From Oscillospiraceae bacterium (GTDB lineage: Bacteria; Bacillota; Clostridia; Oscillospirales; Oscillospiraceae), in contig JAFNXT010000329.1 of assembly GCA_017378975.1 (NCBI GenBank), forward strand, positions 1 through 9,442: a DNA stretch of 9,442 bases, given 5' to 3'. This document shows positions 1 to 6,894 of this stretch, one piece after another. Made by a program: the position numbers and the translations under genes. The notes under the pieces are model-generated. The model had not been told where the DNA came from, did no database searches, and was given only the letters and a program-made list of their open reading frames with translations. Position 1 is the first letter of the stretch. Each line of letters opens with the position of its first letter.

Positions 1-19
1 GTGCGTCGGAACGGAATAA

Positions 20-1324
20 TCAGGGCATTTGCGATGCCTGCTGGTACGCGATTTTGAAGGAACCGAAATAGGAAAAACGGCGTGACTGCGCCCGTTGGAC
101 CACCCGCCCAAGGAACGCCTGCACATCCTCCGCCCGGGCGGACTCATAGACCTCCGGGAAGTCGAAATGATCGAACTGGGAAAAATGGTAAGCACACATC
201 CGGAAGCACACCGGATCCGGACTGTCCAGATCCCGGATCCTCCGCCCGAAGGCACTGCGCTTCATCCGGCGGAAAGCACTTTCTTCCACACCTTCAGCGG
301 CCAGCTTCTCCGCCTGAGCGATGATCGCGTCACGGACCGCCACCGGCTCGTAGCTGTCACCGCCGCAGGTCAGCAGGGCACAACCATCCACCGTCTCGAA
401 GCCGCCGCCGAAAGACTGGTCGATCAGCCCCTGCTCGTACAGCTTCAGATACAGTTCCGAGGACTCTCCGAACAGCGCCTCCGCCGCCAGATCTCCGACC
501 ACCTCCTGGAGCACCGCCTCCCGGCCCACGCCCAAGGGCTCACATTTGAAACCGAGCTGGAAGGTGGGCATGGACACCTCCATCTGCTGACAGTGGAAGT
601 CCGACGGGCAGGTCATGTCCTCTTCCGGTTGGGGGAGCTTTTCCGCCACCGGACGGGGCTCGTCCCCCAGCACCTGTCGGGCCACACGGACCACTTCCTC
701 CGGATCCACATCGCCAACCACGCACAGCACCATGTTCCCCGGCACATAGAACCCCCGATGGCACAGATGGAGGTCTTCCGCCCGGATCTTACGGATCGTA
801 TCAGAGGTCCCCAAAATGGGGGTCCTGATATCATGCCCCCGGTACATGCCCTCCATGAGCCGCTCGAACACCACAGACTCCGGGGCGTCCACGTTCATGC
901 CGATCTCCTGATCGATGATCCCCCGTTCCTTCTCTACGGACTCCTCCGTGAAATAAGGCGTGGATACGAACTCCAGAAGGAGCTTCAGGCTCTCGGAAAA
1001 ATGCTCCGTGCAGGAGAAATAATAGGCCGTCAGATCATAGCTGGTGAAGGCGTTCACATTGGCCCCCAGCTCCGCCAGCTCGGCGGAAACATCTCTGCCG
1101 GGCATATCGAACATCTTATGTTCCAGATAATGCGCGATACCGGCAGGGACCGTATGGTCCTGTCCCTCCAGCCGGAAGGACCGGTGGATGGAACCGAAGT
1201 CCGTGACAAAATAGGCCATCTTCCGGCTGATGCCCAGACGGGGCACCACGATCACCGGCAAGCCACAGGGCAGGACCTCACGGAAGACCCGTTCCCCCAG
1301 TCTGGGGTATGTTTTTTCAGTCAT
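20..1324 (-). CDS. ymfH: M16 family zinc metallopeptidase, YmfH-like (catalytic partner)
   Basis: A 434-residue M16B-type peptidase. The inverted zinc motif HxxEH is visible as HYLEH at residues 65-69, and the downstream acidic helix EKERGIIDQEI (131-141) offers E140 as the likely third zinc ligand, with E133 at the usual seven-residue spacing. The C-terminal half carries SSELYLKLYEQGLI, the usual M16 second-domain motif. The length is typical of the family. In Bacillus subtilis, YmfH and YmfF are linked to the 5-aminopentanol modification of elongation factor P; databases often write them YfmH/YfmF. That role is carried over from the family and is not shown here. The ATG at 1324 overlaps the upstream stop codon as ATGA, and AAGGGGGTGG lies just ahead of it, so translational coupling with the partner is likely. 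The remaining 19 bases to the left edge show no further gene start. Probably cytoplasmic: no signal peptide or membrane segment is seen. Confidence 0.88.
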   Translation of the reverse strand: MTEKTYPRLGERVFREVLPCGLPVIVVPRLGISRKMAYFVTDFGSIHRSFRLEGQDHTVPAGIAHYLEHKMFDMPGRDVSAELAELGANVNAFTSYDLTAYYFSCTEHFSESLKLLLEFVSTPYFTEESVEKERGIIDQEIGMNVDAPESVVFERLMEGMYRGHDIRTPILGTSDTIRKIRAEDLHLCHRGFYVPGNMVLCVVGDVDPEEVVRVARQVLGDEPRPVAEKLPQPEEDMTCPSDFHCQQMEVSMPTFQLGFKCEPLGVGREAVLQEVVGDLAAEALFGESSELYLKLYEQGLIDQSFGGGFETVDGCALLTCGGDSYEPVAVRDAIIAQAEKLAAEGVEESAFRRMKRSAFGRRIRDLDSPDPVCFRMCAYHFSQFDHFDFPEVYESARAEDVQAFLGRVVQRAQSRRFSYFGSFKIAYQQASQMP

Positions 1325-2586
1325 GCTTCCACCCCCTTCAGGAAATAGGTGGTATGGAGCCGGAGCGCGGCTGCGGCCTGGGCCACCTGCGCCACCGTCA
1401 CCGCTTCCACTGCCTGCCGGTATCCGTCCAGCGTCAGCACCAGACCGCCGATGGCGGCGGTGGTCTCATAGCCCTCGATGGCACCGGGGGTATCGTACAC
1501 GCTCCGAAGCCCGGACAAGATCGCCTCCTTGGCGGCCTTCAGCTCCTCCGGCGTGATATCGCCCTTCCGGCAGGCATCGAGCTGCGCCATGATGCTCTCA
1601 GTCACCACCGGCTCCTTGTCCGCATCGATCCCGGCGGACACCGTCAGGATGCCCTTGCTCCCATAGTAGCCGGAGCCGATGGAATAGCACAGGCTCATCT
1701 TCTCCCGGACGTTGACGAACAGCTTACTGGTCATACCGGCACCGAAGAGGGTGTTCATCACCTGCATGGCGGCGAACTCTTCGCTTCGGTTGGTGATGGG
1801 TGTGGTGAAGCCCATGACCAGCTTGGCCTGCTGGATCTGCATGGTCTCAGTGTAGTCCCCACCGCCGCCATCCCGGAAGGCGGTCTGCTCCGGCATCCCC
1901 ACCGGGGCCCGGTCCAGACGGGAGAACAGCTTTTTGAGCCGCTCCGCCACTTCCTCCAAATCGCCGCCGCCCACATAGAAGATCTCCACGGGACTTTCCC
2001 TGAGGATCTTCTGATAATGGGCCCATGCCGTATCCGGGCCGATCGCCTCCACCTGCGGCACCTCACCCAGACGGGGGATACCGAAGCTGTCAGCACTGCA
2101 CATCCGCCGGAGCATCTGCGCCGCCGCATAGGCACGCTTGTCGTTGCGCTCCGATTCGATGGTGGCGATCAGGTTCCGCTTCTCGCTCTGGACATAGTCC
2201 CGGCGGAAGACCCCGTCCTCCGTCACCGGGTCCAGCAACAGCTCCTCCAAAAGACCGATCATGGGCCCCAATACCCGGTCACCGGGCAGAGCATAACGGT
2301 CCTCGATGAAGCCGCAGTACAGGCCCACCGCCTGATAGTCGCCGATCCGGCGGACCAACGCCCCCACGGAAGCGCCGTAAAGATCATCCAGCCCCAGAGT
2401 GATCGAACGCAGATCCGGCCGCGTTTTGGTCCCCCGGAGCAATACCGCCGGGATCAGGGCGTTCACCGCCGCCTCTTCCCTGCACATGGGCCGCAGGAAC
2501 TGCACACTCAAACACCCCTGCCTGAAACGCTCCGCCGCCACGCACCGCAGGGTGACGCCCGGCAAAAGCTCTGTCGTCTGGACCAT
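1321..2586 (-). CDS. ymfF: M16 family peptidase-like protein, YmfF-like (non-catalytic partner)
   Basis: A 421-residue M16 homologue without the zinc site: where HxxEH should be, around residues 42-50, the sequence reads NALIPAVLL. The second half keeps the M16 substrate-side signature, LFVNVREKMSLCYSIGS at 289-305, including R294 and Y301. In M16B heterodimers one subunit carries zinc and the other supplies such Arg/Tyr residues, so this is the probable non-catalytic half of a dimer with the next gene. An in-frame ATG at 2640 would add 18 residues, but the ATG at 2586 has AAGGAGAG (2593-2600) six bases ahead, whereas the extension would run back through the -10 box at 2621-2626. I therefore start at 2586. 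It is the first gene of its operon, divergent from prmA, and its stop overlaps the next start by 4 bases. Confidence 0.85.
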   Translation of the reverse strand: MVQTTELLPGVTLRCVAAERFRQGCLSVQFLRPMCREEAAVNALIPAVLLRGTKTRPDLRSITLGLDDLYGASVGALVRRIGDYQAVGLYCGFIEDRYALPGDRVLGPMIGLLEELLLDPVTEDGVFRRDYVQSEKRNLIATIESERNDKRAYAAAQMLRRMCSADSFGIPRLGEVPQVEAIGPDTAWAHYQKILRESPVEIFYVGGGDLEEVAERLKKLFSRLDRAPVGMPEQTAFRDGGGGDYTETMQIQQAKLVMGFTTPITNRSEEFAAMQVMNTLFGAGMTSKLFVNVREKMSLCYSIGSGYYGSKGILTVSAGIDADKEPVVTESIMAQLDACRKGDITPEELKAAKEAILSGLRSVYDTPGAIEGYETTAAIGGLVLTLDGYRQAVEAVTVAQVAQAAAALRLHTTYFLKGVEA

Positions 2587-2620
2587 GGAAAGCTCTCCTT
2601 CAAAAGTATATATCGGGCTT

Positions 2621-2649
2621 ATTATATACCATATCCACACAAATAGGAA
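2621..2649 (-). promoter_or_regulatory. Probable sigma-A promoter of the M16 operon
   Basis: On the minus strand, a perfect TATAAT -10 box lies at 2626-2621, with a weak TTCCTA (2649-2644) 17 bases upstream as -35. A TGG just before an overlapping TATATA could act as an extended -10 and make up for the poor -35. Transcription would start near 2614, giving a leader of roughly 30 bases with its ribosome site at 2593-2600. Confidence 0.6.
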
Positions 2650-2689
2650 GAGGGAAAGAAAAATTCACAAAATATCCCGCCATCCCCCA

Positions 2690-2718
2690 TTGCGCAAAAC
2701 GGGCAAATGGAGTAAAAT
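2690..2718 (+). promoter_or_regulatory. Probable sigma-A promoter of the prmA operon
   Basis: TTGCGC (2690-2695) and TAAAAT (2713-2718) are separated by exactly 17 bases. The -10 matches consensus at 5 of 6 positions and the -35 at its first three. Transcription from about 2725 would give a leader of roughly 115 bases that carries the palindromic element and the hairpin described below. Confidence 0.5.
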
Positions 2719-2744
2719 GACGGAAACGCCAACACAAATAACTG

Positions 2745-2782
2745 TGTCATCCTGAGCGAGCGTCAGCGAGCCGAAGGATCTT
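2745..2782. repeat. Imperfect palindromic intergenic element (REP-like, dispersed-repeat type)
   Basis: The segment starts TGTCATCCTGAGCGAG and ends CCGAAGGATCTT. The outer arms ATCCT (2749-2753) and AGGAT (2775-2779) are inverted, and the inside holds two direct GCGAGC copies (2756-2761 and 2766-2771) separated by GTCA. I recognise this core (ATCCTGAGCG...CGAAGGAT) as a short sequence recurring between genes in many unrelated bacterial genomes. Only one copy lies in this window, so its repeat status rests on recognition and not on internal evidence. It lies inside the presumed prmA leader. Confidence 0.55.
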
Positions 2783-2790
2783 CGCACATA

Positions 2791-2812
2791 GGGACCGATG
2801 CCACATCGGCCC
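2791..2812 (+). promoter_or_regulatory. Small hairpin in the prmA leader
   Basis: CCGATG (2795-2800) and CATCGG (2804-2809) form a perfect six-pair stem around CCA. GGG (2791-2793) and CCC (2810-2812) extend it to nine pairs with a single bulged A at 2794. The stem ends 13 bases before the AAGGAGG ribosome site of prmA. No T-run follows, so it is not an intrinsic terminator. It might affect translation start or mRNA stability, or be the tail of the adjacent repeat element. Function unknown. Confidence 0.45.
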
Positions 2813-2840
2813 ATCCACACCCCACAAGGAGGGACCTGCC

Positions 2841-3782
2841 ATGGCATGGCTCGAAGTGACCATACAGACCACACCGAAAAACATCACTCTGGTGACCAAT
2901 TCCCTCACCGCCGCCGGCTTCCCGGATCTGGTGATCGAGGATCAAAGTGAATTCGAAAACTTTCTGGAAGAGAACCGTGACTACTGGGACTATATCGACG
3001 AAGATTTCCAACAGCGCCTGCAGGGCCTGTCCCAGATCAAGCTTTATCTGGAGGATACGGATACCGCCGGCATGGACCGGCTGGACGGGCTCCTGTCCCG
3101 TCTGTCCCTGACCAAAACGGTCAGCCTCCTGCCGGAGGTGGACTACGAAGAGAGCTGGAAGGACAGCTATCCTCCCCAACCCATCGGCCAGCGTTTGACG
3201 GTCCTGCCCTACTGGCTGGCGGACATGGATACGGAAGGCCGTGAAAAAGTGATCCTGGACCCCGGCCTGACCTTCGGCACCGGTGCCCATCCTTCCACTC
3301 AAATGGTGATCGAAGCCATGGAGGAAGCGGTGTTCCCCGGGAGCGCCTGTCTGGACCTTGGGAGCGGCAGTGGCATTTTGTCCATCGCCGCCCTCCGTCT
3401 GGGTGCCACCTCCGCCGTGGGCGTGGACATCGACCCCAAGGCCGAAGACATCGCCCGGGAGAACGCCGCTTACAACGGCTTTTCCGCCCCGGCCTTCACC
3501 GCCCTCACCGGCAACGTCACCACGGACAGGGAGCTAATGGATGCTCTGTCCCAAAAGCAGTATGACGTGGTACTGGTGAACATCGTGGCAGACGTGATCA
3601 TCGCCCTGTCTCCGGTGCTCCCCAGCTTCCTTGGCCCTGAGACCACGCTGATCCTTTCCGGCATCCTGGACAGCCGCCTGGCTGACGTGGAGCAGGCCCT
3701 GACCAACGCAGGCCTCACCATCACCTCCTGCCGACAGAAGGAAGACTGGCGTTGTCTCACCGCCCAAAGGAGGACCACATGA
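2841..3782 (+). CDS. prmA: Ribosomal protein L11 methyltransferase
   Basis: A 313-residue enzyme that transfers methyl groups from S-adenosylmethionine to lysines and the N-terminus of ribosomal protein L11, in the cytoplasm. The N-terminal third is the L11-recognition domain (starting MAWLEVTI). The catalytic part shows the PrmA block DPGLTFGTGAHPST (140-153), the SAM-binding glycine motif LDLGSGSGIL (171-180), the ribose-binding acidic residues in VDIDP (195-199), and VNIVADVI (246-253) followed by LSGIL (272-276). Length is close to other Bacillota PrmA proteins. The ATG follows AAGGAGG (2826-2832) at a good distance. It shares ATGA (3779-3782) with the next gene, so both are read from one transcript. 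In many Bacillota prmA sits near dnaJ and rsmE; neither is visible here. Confidence 0.95.
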   Translation: MAWLEVTIQTTPKNITLVTNSLTAAGFPDLVIEDQSEFENFLEENRDYWDYIDEDFQQRLQGLSQIKLYLEDTDTAGMDRLDGLLSRLSLTKTVSLLPEVDYEESWKDSYPPQPIGQRLTVLPYWLADMDTEGREKVILDPGLTFGTGAHPSTQMVIEAMEEAVFPGSACLDLGSGSGILSIAALRLGATSAVGVDIDPKAEDIARENAAYNGFSAPAFTALTGNVTTDRELMDALSQKQYDVVLVNIVADVIIALSPVLPSFLGPETTLILSGILDSRLADVEQALTNAGLTITSCRQKEDWRCLTAQRRTT

Positions 3783-4795
3783 GCTTATCCTACCGTTCCC
3801 GCCGCCGGATCAAACGGACCCTCACTGCCCTTGGGGTGCTGGCCCTGATCGCGCTGGTGGTCTGGCTGATCTGGCTGATCTGGGTCGGCCGCTACATCGT
3901 CTATGCCTCCGAAGGAGCCAAACTGGACTTCTCCATCGACCTGACCTTCCCCTCCGGCGCGCCGGCCACCGCACCGCCTCCTGCCGAGACCGTGGACATC
4001 CGCTTCGAGCTCCTGCCCACGGAGGAGACCACCCCTGTGACCGATCTCCATGACCGGCTCCGGGGCTTCTATATCAACGTAGGGGACCTGAAAGAGGACC
4101 CCACCGCCCTCATCTCCCGTCGGGGGGGCCTGGCCCCCGGTACGGCGGTCCTTCTGGACGTGAAGGACCATACGGGCTGTTTCTTCTCCTCCGACCACAG
4201 CGGCACCGCCGCCTCCGTGGATACCGATGCCATGGACAGCCTGATCGCGTGGCTGGCGGAAAGTGACCTTTACACCATCGCCCGGCTCCCGGCCCTCCGG
4301 GACCGGACCTACGCCCTGTCCCATACCGAAGACGGTCTTGCCAAGGACGACGGCACCGGTCATTTGTGGGCCGATGACGACGGCCATTTCTGGCTGGACC
4401 CCACCAGCGAAGGCACCGTGGACCATCTGACGGAGGTCGTGCAGGAGCTCCATGATCTGGGCTTCCGTGAAGTGGTGTTCACCCGGTTCTCCTTCCCGGA
4501 GACCGATGAGCTGGCTTTCGACGGTGACCGGATCGAAGCCATCACCTCCGCCGCCGCGGCCCTTTGTGACCGTTTCGCCGGAGAGGACCTGTGGATCTCC
4601 TTCGAGGCGGAAGCCGACTTCCCCCTGCCCACCGGCAACGCCCGGCTGTGCCTGCGGGATGTCCCGGCCTCCCAGATCCACCAGATCCTGGAGCTCACCA
4701 CCGCCACCGACCCGGCCAAACAGCTCCTGTTCCTCACTGACAGCCCCGACACCCGTTACGACCAATACGGTGTCCTGCGCTCCCTCTCCCAATAA
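3779..4795 (+). CDS. Membrane-anchored DUF4015-like (putative glycoside hydrolase fold) protein, probably catalytically altered
   Basis: A 338-residue protein. It opens with a basic stretch (RSRRRIKR, residues 6-13) and one hydrophobic segment (about 14-38, including WLIWLIWV), which predicts a single-pass membrane protein with its C-terminal domain outside. The domain from about residue 94 follows the DUF4015 glycoside-hydrolase-like pattern: RGFYINVGDLK (95-105), LLDVKDHTG (125-133), LYTIARLPALRD (164-175), HFWLDPTS (203-210) and LGFREVVFTRFSFP (227-240). In family members I know, the last block reads like FDEIQFDYVRFP; here the Asp and Arg are Thr and Ser, so the normal hydrolase chemistry may be lost. 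The ATG at 3779 has AAAGGAGG (3765-3772) ahead and overlaps the prmA stop by 4 bases. An in-frame ATG at 3752 would lie inside prmA without a comparable site. The substrate is unknown, and the assignment rests on motif order rather than close similarity. Confidence 0.62.
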   Translation: MSLSYRSRRRIKRTLTALGVLALIALVVWLIWLIWVGRYIVYASEGAKLDFSIDLTFPSGAPATAPPPAETVDIRFELLPTEETTPVTDLHDRLRGFYINVGDLKEDPTALISRRGGLAPGTAVLLDVKDHTGCFFSSDHSGTAASVDTDAMDSLIAWLAESDLYTIARLPALRDRTYALSHTEDGLAKDDGTGHLWADDDGHFWLDPTSEGTVDHLTEVVQELHDLGFREVVFTRFSFPETDELAFDGDRIEAITSAAAALCDRFAGEDLWISFEAEADFPLPTGNARLCLRDVPASQIHQILELTTATDPAKQLLFLTDSPDTRYDQYGVLRSLSQ

Positions 4796-4803
4796 CAGCA
4801 AAC

Positions 4804-4845
4804 ACCGCCGTATCAGCCATCAGGCCGATACGGCGGTATTTATTT
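4804..4845 (+). terminator. Intrinsic terminator between convergent operons
   Basis: An 11-pair perfect stem, ACCGCCGTATC (4804-4814) with GATACGGCGGT (4827-4837), has a further GCC/GGC inner stem around ATCA. On the plus strand it is followed by ATTTATTT, a moderate T-rich tail, 8 bases after the stop of the DUF4015-like gene. On the minus strand it lies just past the stop of the ATPase gene and is followed by a weaker GTTTGCTG, so it may also work in that direction. Confidence 0.85.
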
Positions 4846-6894
4846 CTATGGGATGCAGTCTCCTTCCCTGCCATGGCAGGTGAAGAGGATCACCTGCCTG
4901 CGTTCCGCTTCCTCACGCAGGACCTCCATGGCGGCGGTCATCCTCGTCTGATCGAAGCGGATCAGGGCATCGTCCAGCACCAGCGGTGCCTTGGGACACA
5001 GCTCCCTCGCTACCGCCAAACGCAGAGCAAGATACAACTGGTCCACCGTGCCCTCACTGCGCCAGAGCCGGTCCCGCAGGAGCTCCTCTCCTTCGGCGGC
5101 AGTTTGCAGGGACAGGTCTTCTCCCAACGTCAGCCGCCGGTACCGTCCCCCGGTGAGCCGGGCGAAATAGTCCGTCGCCAGACGGGTCAGCCGGGGAGCG
5201 AACCGCTGCTGGAGCCGGGCACGGGCCTGTGCCAAGGCTTCCAGCGCCCGGTCCAGCGCCTGACAGGTCTGCTCCAGTGCCCGGACCCGCTCAGCCGCCC
5301 GATCCCGCTCCCGAAGCATGGTCTGCCGGTCCCCGAACCGCTCCAGCCGCCCCTGGACCTGCCCCAGCCGAAGCTGGAGCTGTCGAAGCTCCTCCCGTAA
5401 CGCCGCCATCCGAAGGTCGGTCTCCTGCCGGCTAAGCGTGAGCCCATCCTCCACGGGCTCCACCGGAGGACGTGCCATAGACCGCAGGGCTCCAAGCTGT
5501 GCCCTCGCCCGGTCCAGCGCCTCCCGGCCCTCTGCCAAAGCATCCCACGCCGTCAAAACGGCCTGATGGTCCTCCTCCGGCACCGTCAGCACCTGCCGGT
5601 GATCCTCCAGCGCCTGCCTCGCCCGGTCGCTTCGGGCCAGATCCTCATGATACCGCTCCCACGCCTGCTGATAGCGCTTCGCAAGCGCCACCCATCCTTT
5701 AGGATCCTCGTGACCGTACCGGGCCAGCAGACCACGACGGCGTTCCTTTTCTTTTCCATGTCGGATACCGGCCCACGCCAACAGCATCAGCCCCAGCGTC
5801 AACAGCGCCAGCCCCGGTATCCATTCCCAAAACGCGATCCCGACCCCGGCCAAAGCCAAAAGCAGACCCACAAGCCAACGCCGGTCCTTCCCGGCAGATG
5901 CCCGGTCCGCTTCCGCCCGGCGTACCGCATCCTCCGGGGAGATCCCCCGGAAGGCCTCCGGTACCGACGGAGCCACCGGCTGTGGCGGCAGATCCCGAAG
6001 CTGTCGCTCCCAGTCCTGCCGGGCCGCCGCCTGCTTCCGAAGGGCCTGGGCCGCCGTTTCCCGGTCCGGAAGACCCACACAGGCTTCCTCCAGCGTCACC
6101 AAACGCCCTTCCGCCTGTGCCACAGCCCCTTCCGCCGCCGCCACCTGTGCCATATCTTCCAAATAAGCACGGTAGTCCAACGCCTGCGAATGCTTCCGAA
6201 GGTCTTCCATGGACCGTTCCAGTCTCTGCCGCTCCCGGTCCAGTTCCTTGGCCTGATCTTCCAGCCGTGCACGGCTCGCCAGCCCTTCTTCCAAAGTCGC
6301 CAAGGTGGCCTGCGCCTCCGGCAACAGGCCCTTACGGTGATATTGGCACCGGTTCCGAAGCTCCCGGAGCCGTTGCCCCAGTGCCTCGGCACCGCTATGC
6401 TCGTCACCTGTGGTCACCAGCGCGTTCAGCCGGGTCCGCAGATCTTCATCCTGCGTCACAGGCATATCCGAGGACCGGATCAGACAGGACCGGACGAACA
6501 CGCTCCGCTCCACGCCCAACAGCACCTGTCCGCAGTTGTTCCCATCCAGCCCCGGCACCGGCAGTCCCGTGTCTGTTTCGAAGGCCCGGAAGGCACCCAT
6601 GGGCACCCGTCCCTTGGGACCACGCTGGATCGTGATGTCCCGCCCCTGCCATTGCAGGTCGATCCTGCCGGCCATCGGCGCGCCGGACCATGGCTGATAA
6701 CGCTCCTTGTCCGCCAGTTGGTCCTTTTTGCTCCGTTGGCTGGTATCCAGCCCATAGAGCATGGTGATGAGGAAGGCGCACCATGTGGACTTGCCCCATT
6801 CGTTTGGGGCTTCGATCACGTTCAGCCCCGGCCGAAGCTCCAGCGTAGCGTGCTCCAGCTTGCCGAAGGTGGCACTCATAGACCAGATCCTCAT
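4846..6894 (-). CDS. SbcC/YhaN-like SMC-type ATPase with internal membrane hairpin
   Basis: A 682-residue ABC/SMC-type ATPase. The N-terminal lobe has a P-loop, APNEWGKST (29-37). The C-terminal lobe has a signature-like SEGTVDQLYLALRLAV (613-628), Walker B PLVLDDALIRFD (637-648) and a following TCH (672-674) as the switch histidine. Between them is long helical, Glu/Arg/Ala-rich sequence (about 170-335 and 380-565) typical of coiled coil. In place of a zinc hook (no CxxC is seen) two hydrophobic stretches (about 340-357 and 359-376) form a probable membrane hairpin, as in Bacillus YhaN. It is shorter than that protein. The partner is the SbcD-like phosphoesterase just upstream, which it overlaps by 4 bases (ATGA, 6891-6894); the likely role is DNA end or recombination processing, by analogy only. 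The ATG at 6894 has GGAGGTG (6903-6909) eight bases ahead; a longer in-frame opening to 7047 lies inside the upstream gene and is rejected. Confidence 0.82.
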   Translation of the reverse strand: MRIWSMSATFGKLEHATLELRPGLNVIEAPNEWGKSTWCAFLITMLYGLDTSQRSKKDQLADKERYQPWSGAPMAGRIDLQWQGRDITIQRGPKGRVPMGAFRAFETDTGLPVPGLDGNNCGQVLLGVERSVFVRSCLIRSSDMPVTQDEDLRTRLNALVTTGDEHSGAEALGQRLRELRNRCQYHRKGLLPEAQATLATLEEGLASRARLEDQAKELDRERQRLERSMEDLRKHSQALDYRAYLEDMAQVAAAEGAVAQAEGRLVTLEEACVGLPDRETAAQALRKQAAARQDWERQLRDLPPQPVAPSVPEAFRGISPEDAVRRAEADRASAGKDRRWLVGLLLALAGVGIAFWEWIPGLALLTLGLMLLAWAGIRHGKEKERRRGLLARYGHEDPKGWVALAKRYQQAWERYHEDLARSDRARQALEDHRQVLTVPEEDHQAVLTAWDALAEGREALDRARAQLGALRSMARPPVEPVEDGLTLSRQETDLRMAALREELRQLQLRLGQVQGRLERFGDRQTMLRERDRAAERVRALEQTCQALDRALEALAQARARLQQRFAPRLTRLATDYFARLTGGRYRRLTLGEDLSLQTAAEGEELLRDRLWRSEGTVDQLYLALRLAVARELCPKAPLVLDDALIRFDQTRMTAAMEVLREEAERRQVILFTCHGREGDCIP

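Noticed and set aside
95..1348. Long plus-strand open frame (417 residues) opposite the ymfH-like gene
   Set aside because: It mirrors a clear peptidase gene in GC-rich sequence, is rich in His, Arg, Gln and Pro with no recognisable motif, and has no ribosome site.
1309..2646. Long plus-strand open frame (445 residues) opposite the ymfF-like gene
   Set aside because: Same antisense pattern: His/Leu/Arg-rich, no domain, no ribosome site, and the minus frame has a clear family signature.
2763..3302. Minus-strand open frame (179 residues) across the repeat element and the start of prmA
   Set aside because: It overlaps a certain prmA start with its ribosome site and has no family signature.
3785..4801. 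Minus-strand open frame (338 residues) opposite the DUF4015-like gene
   Set aside because: Gly/Val/Asp-rich antisense product without domains; the plus frame has a ribosome site, an ATGA overlap with prmA and a terminator.
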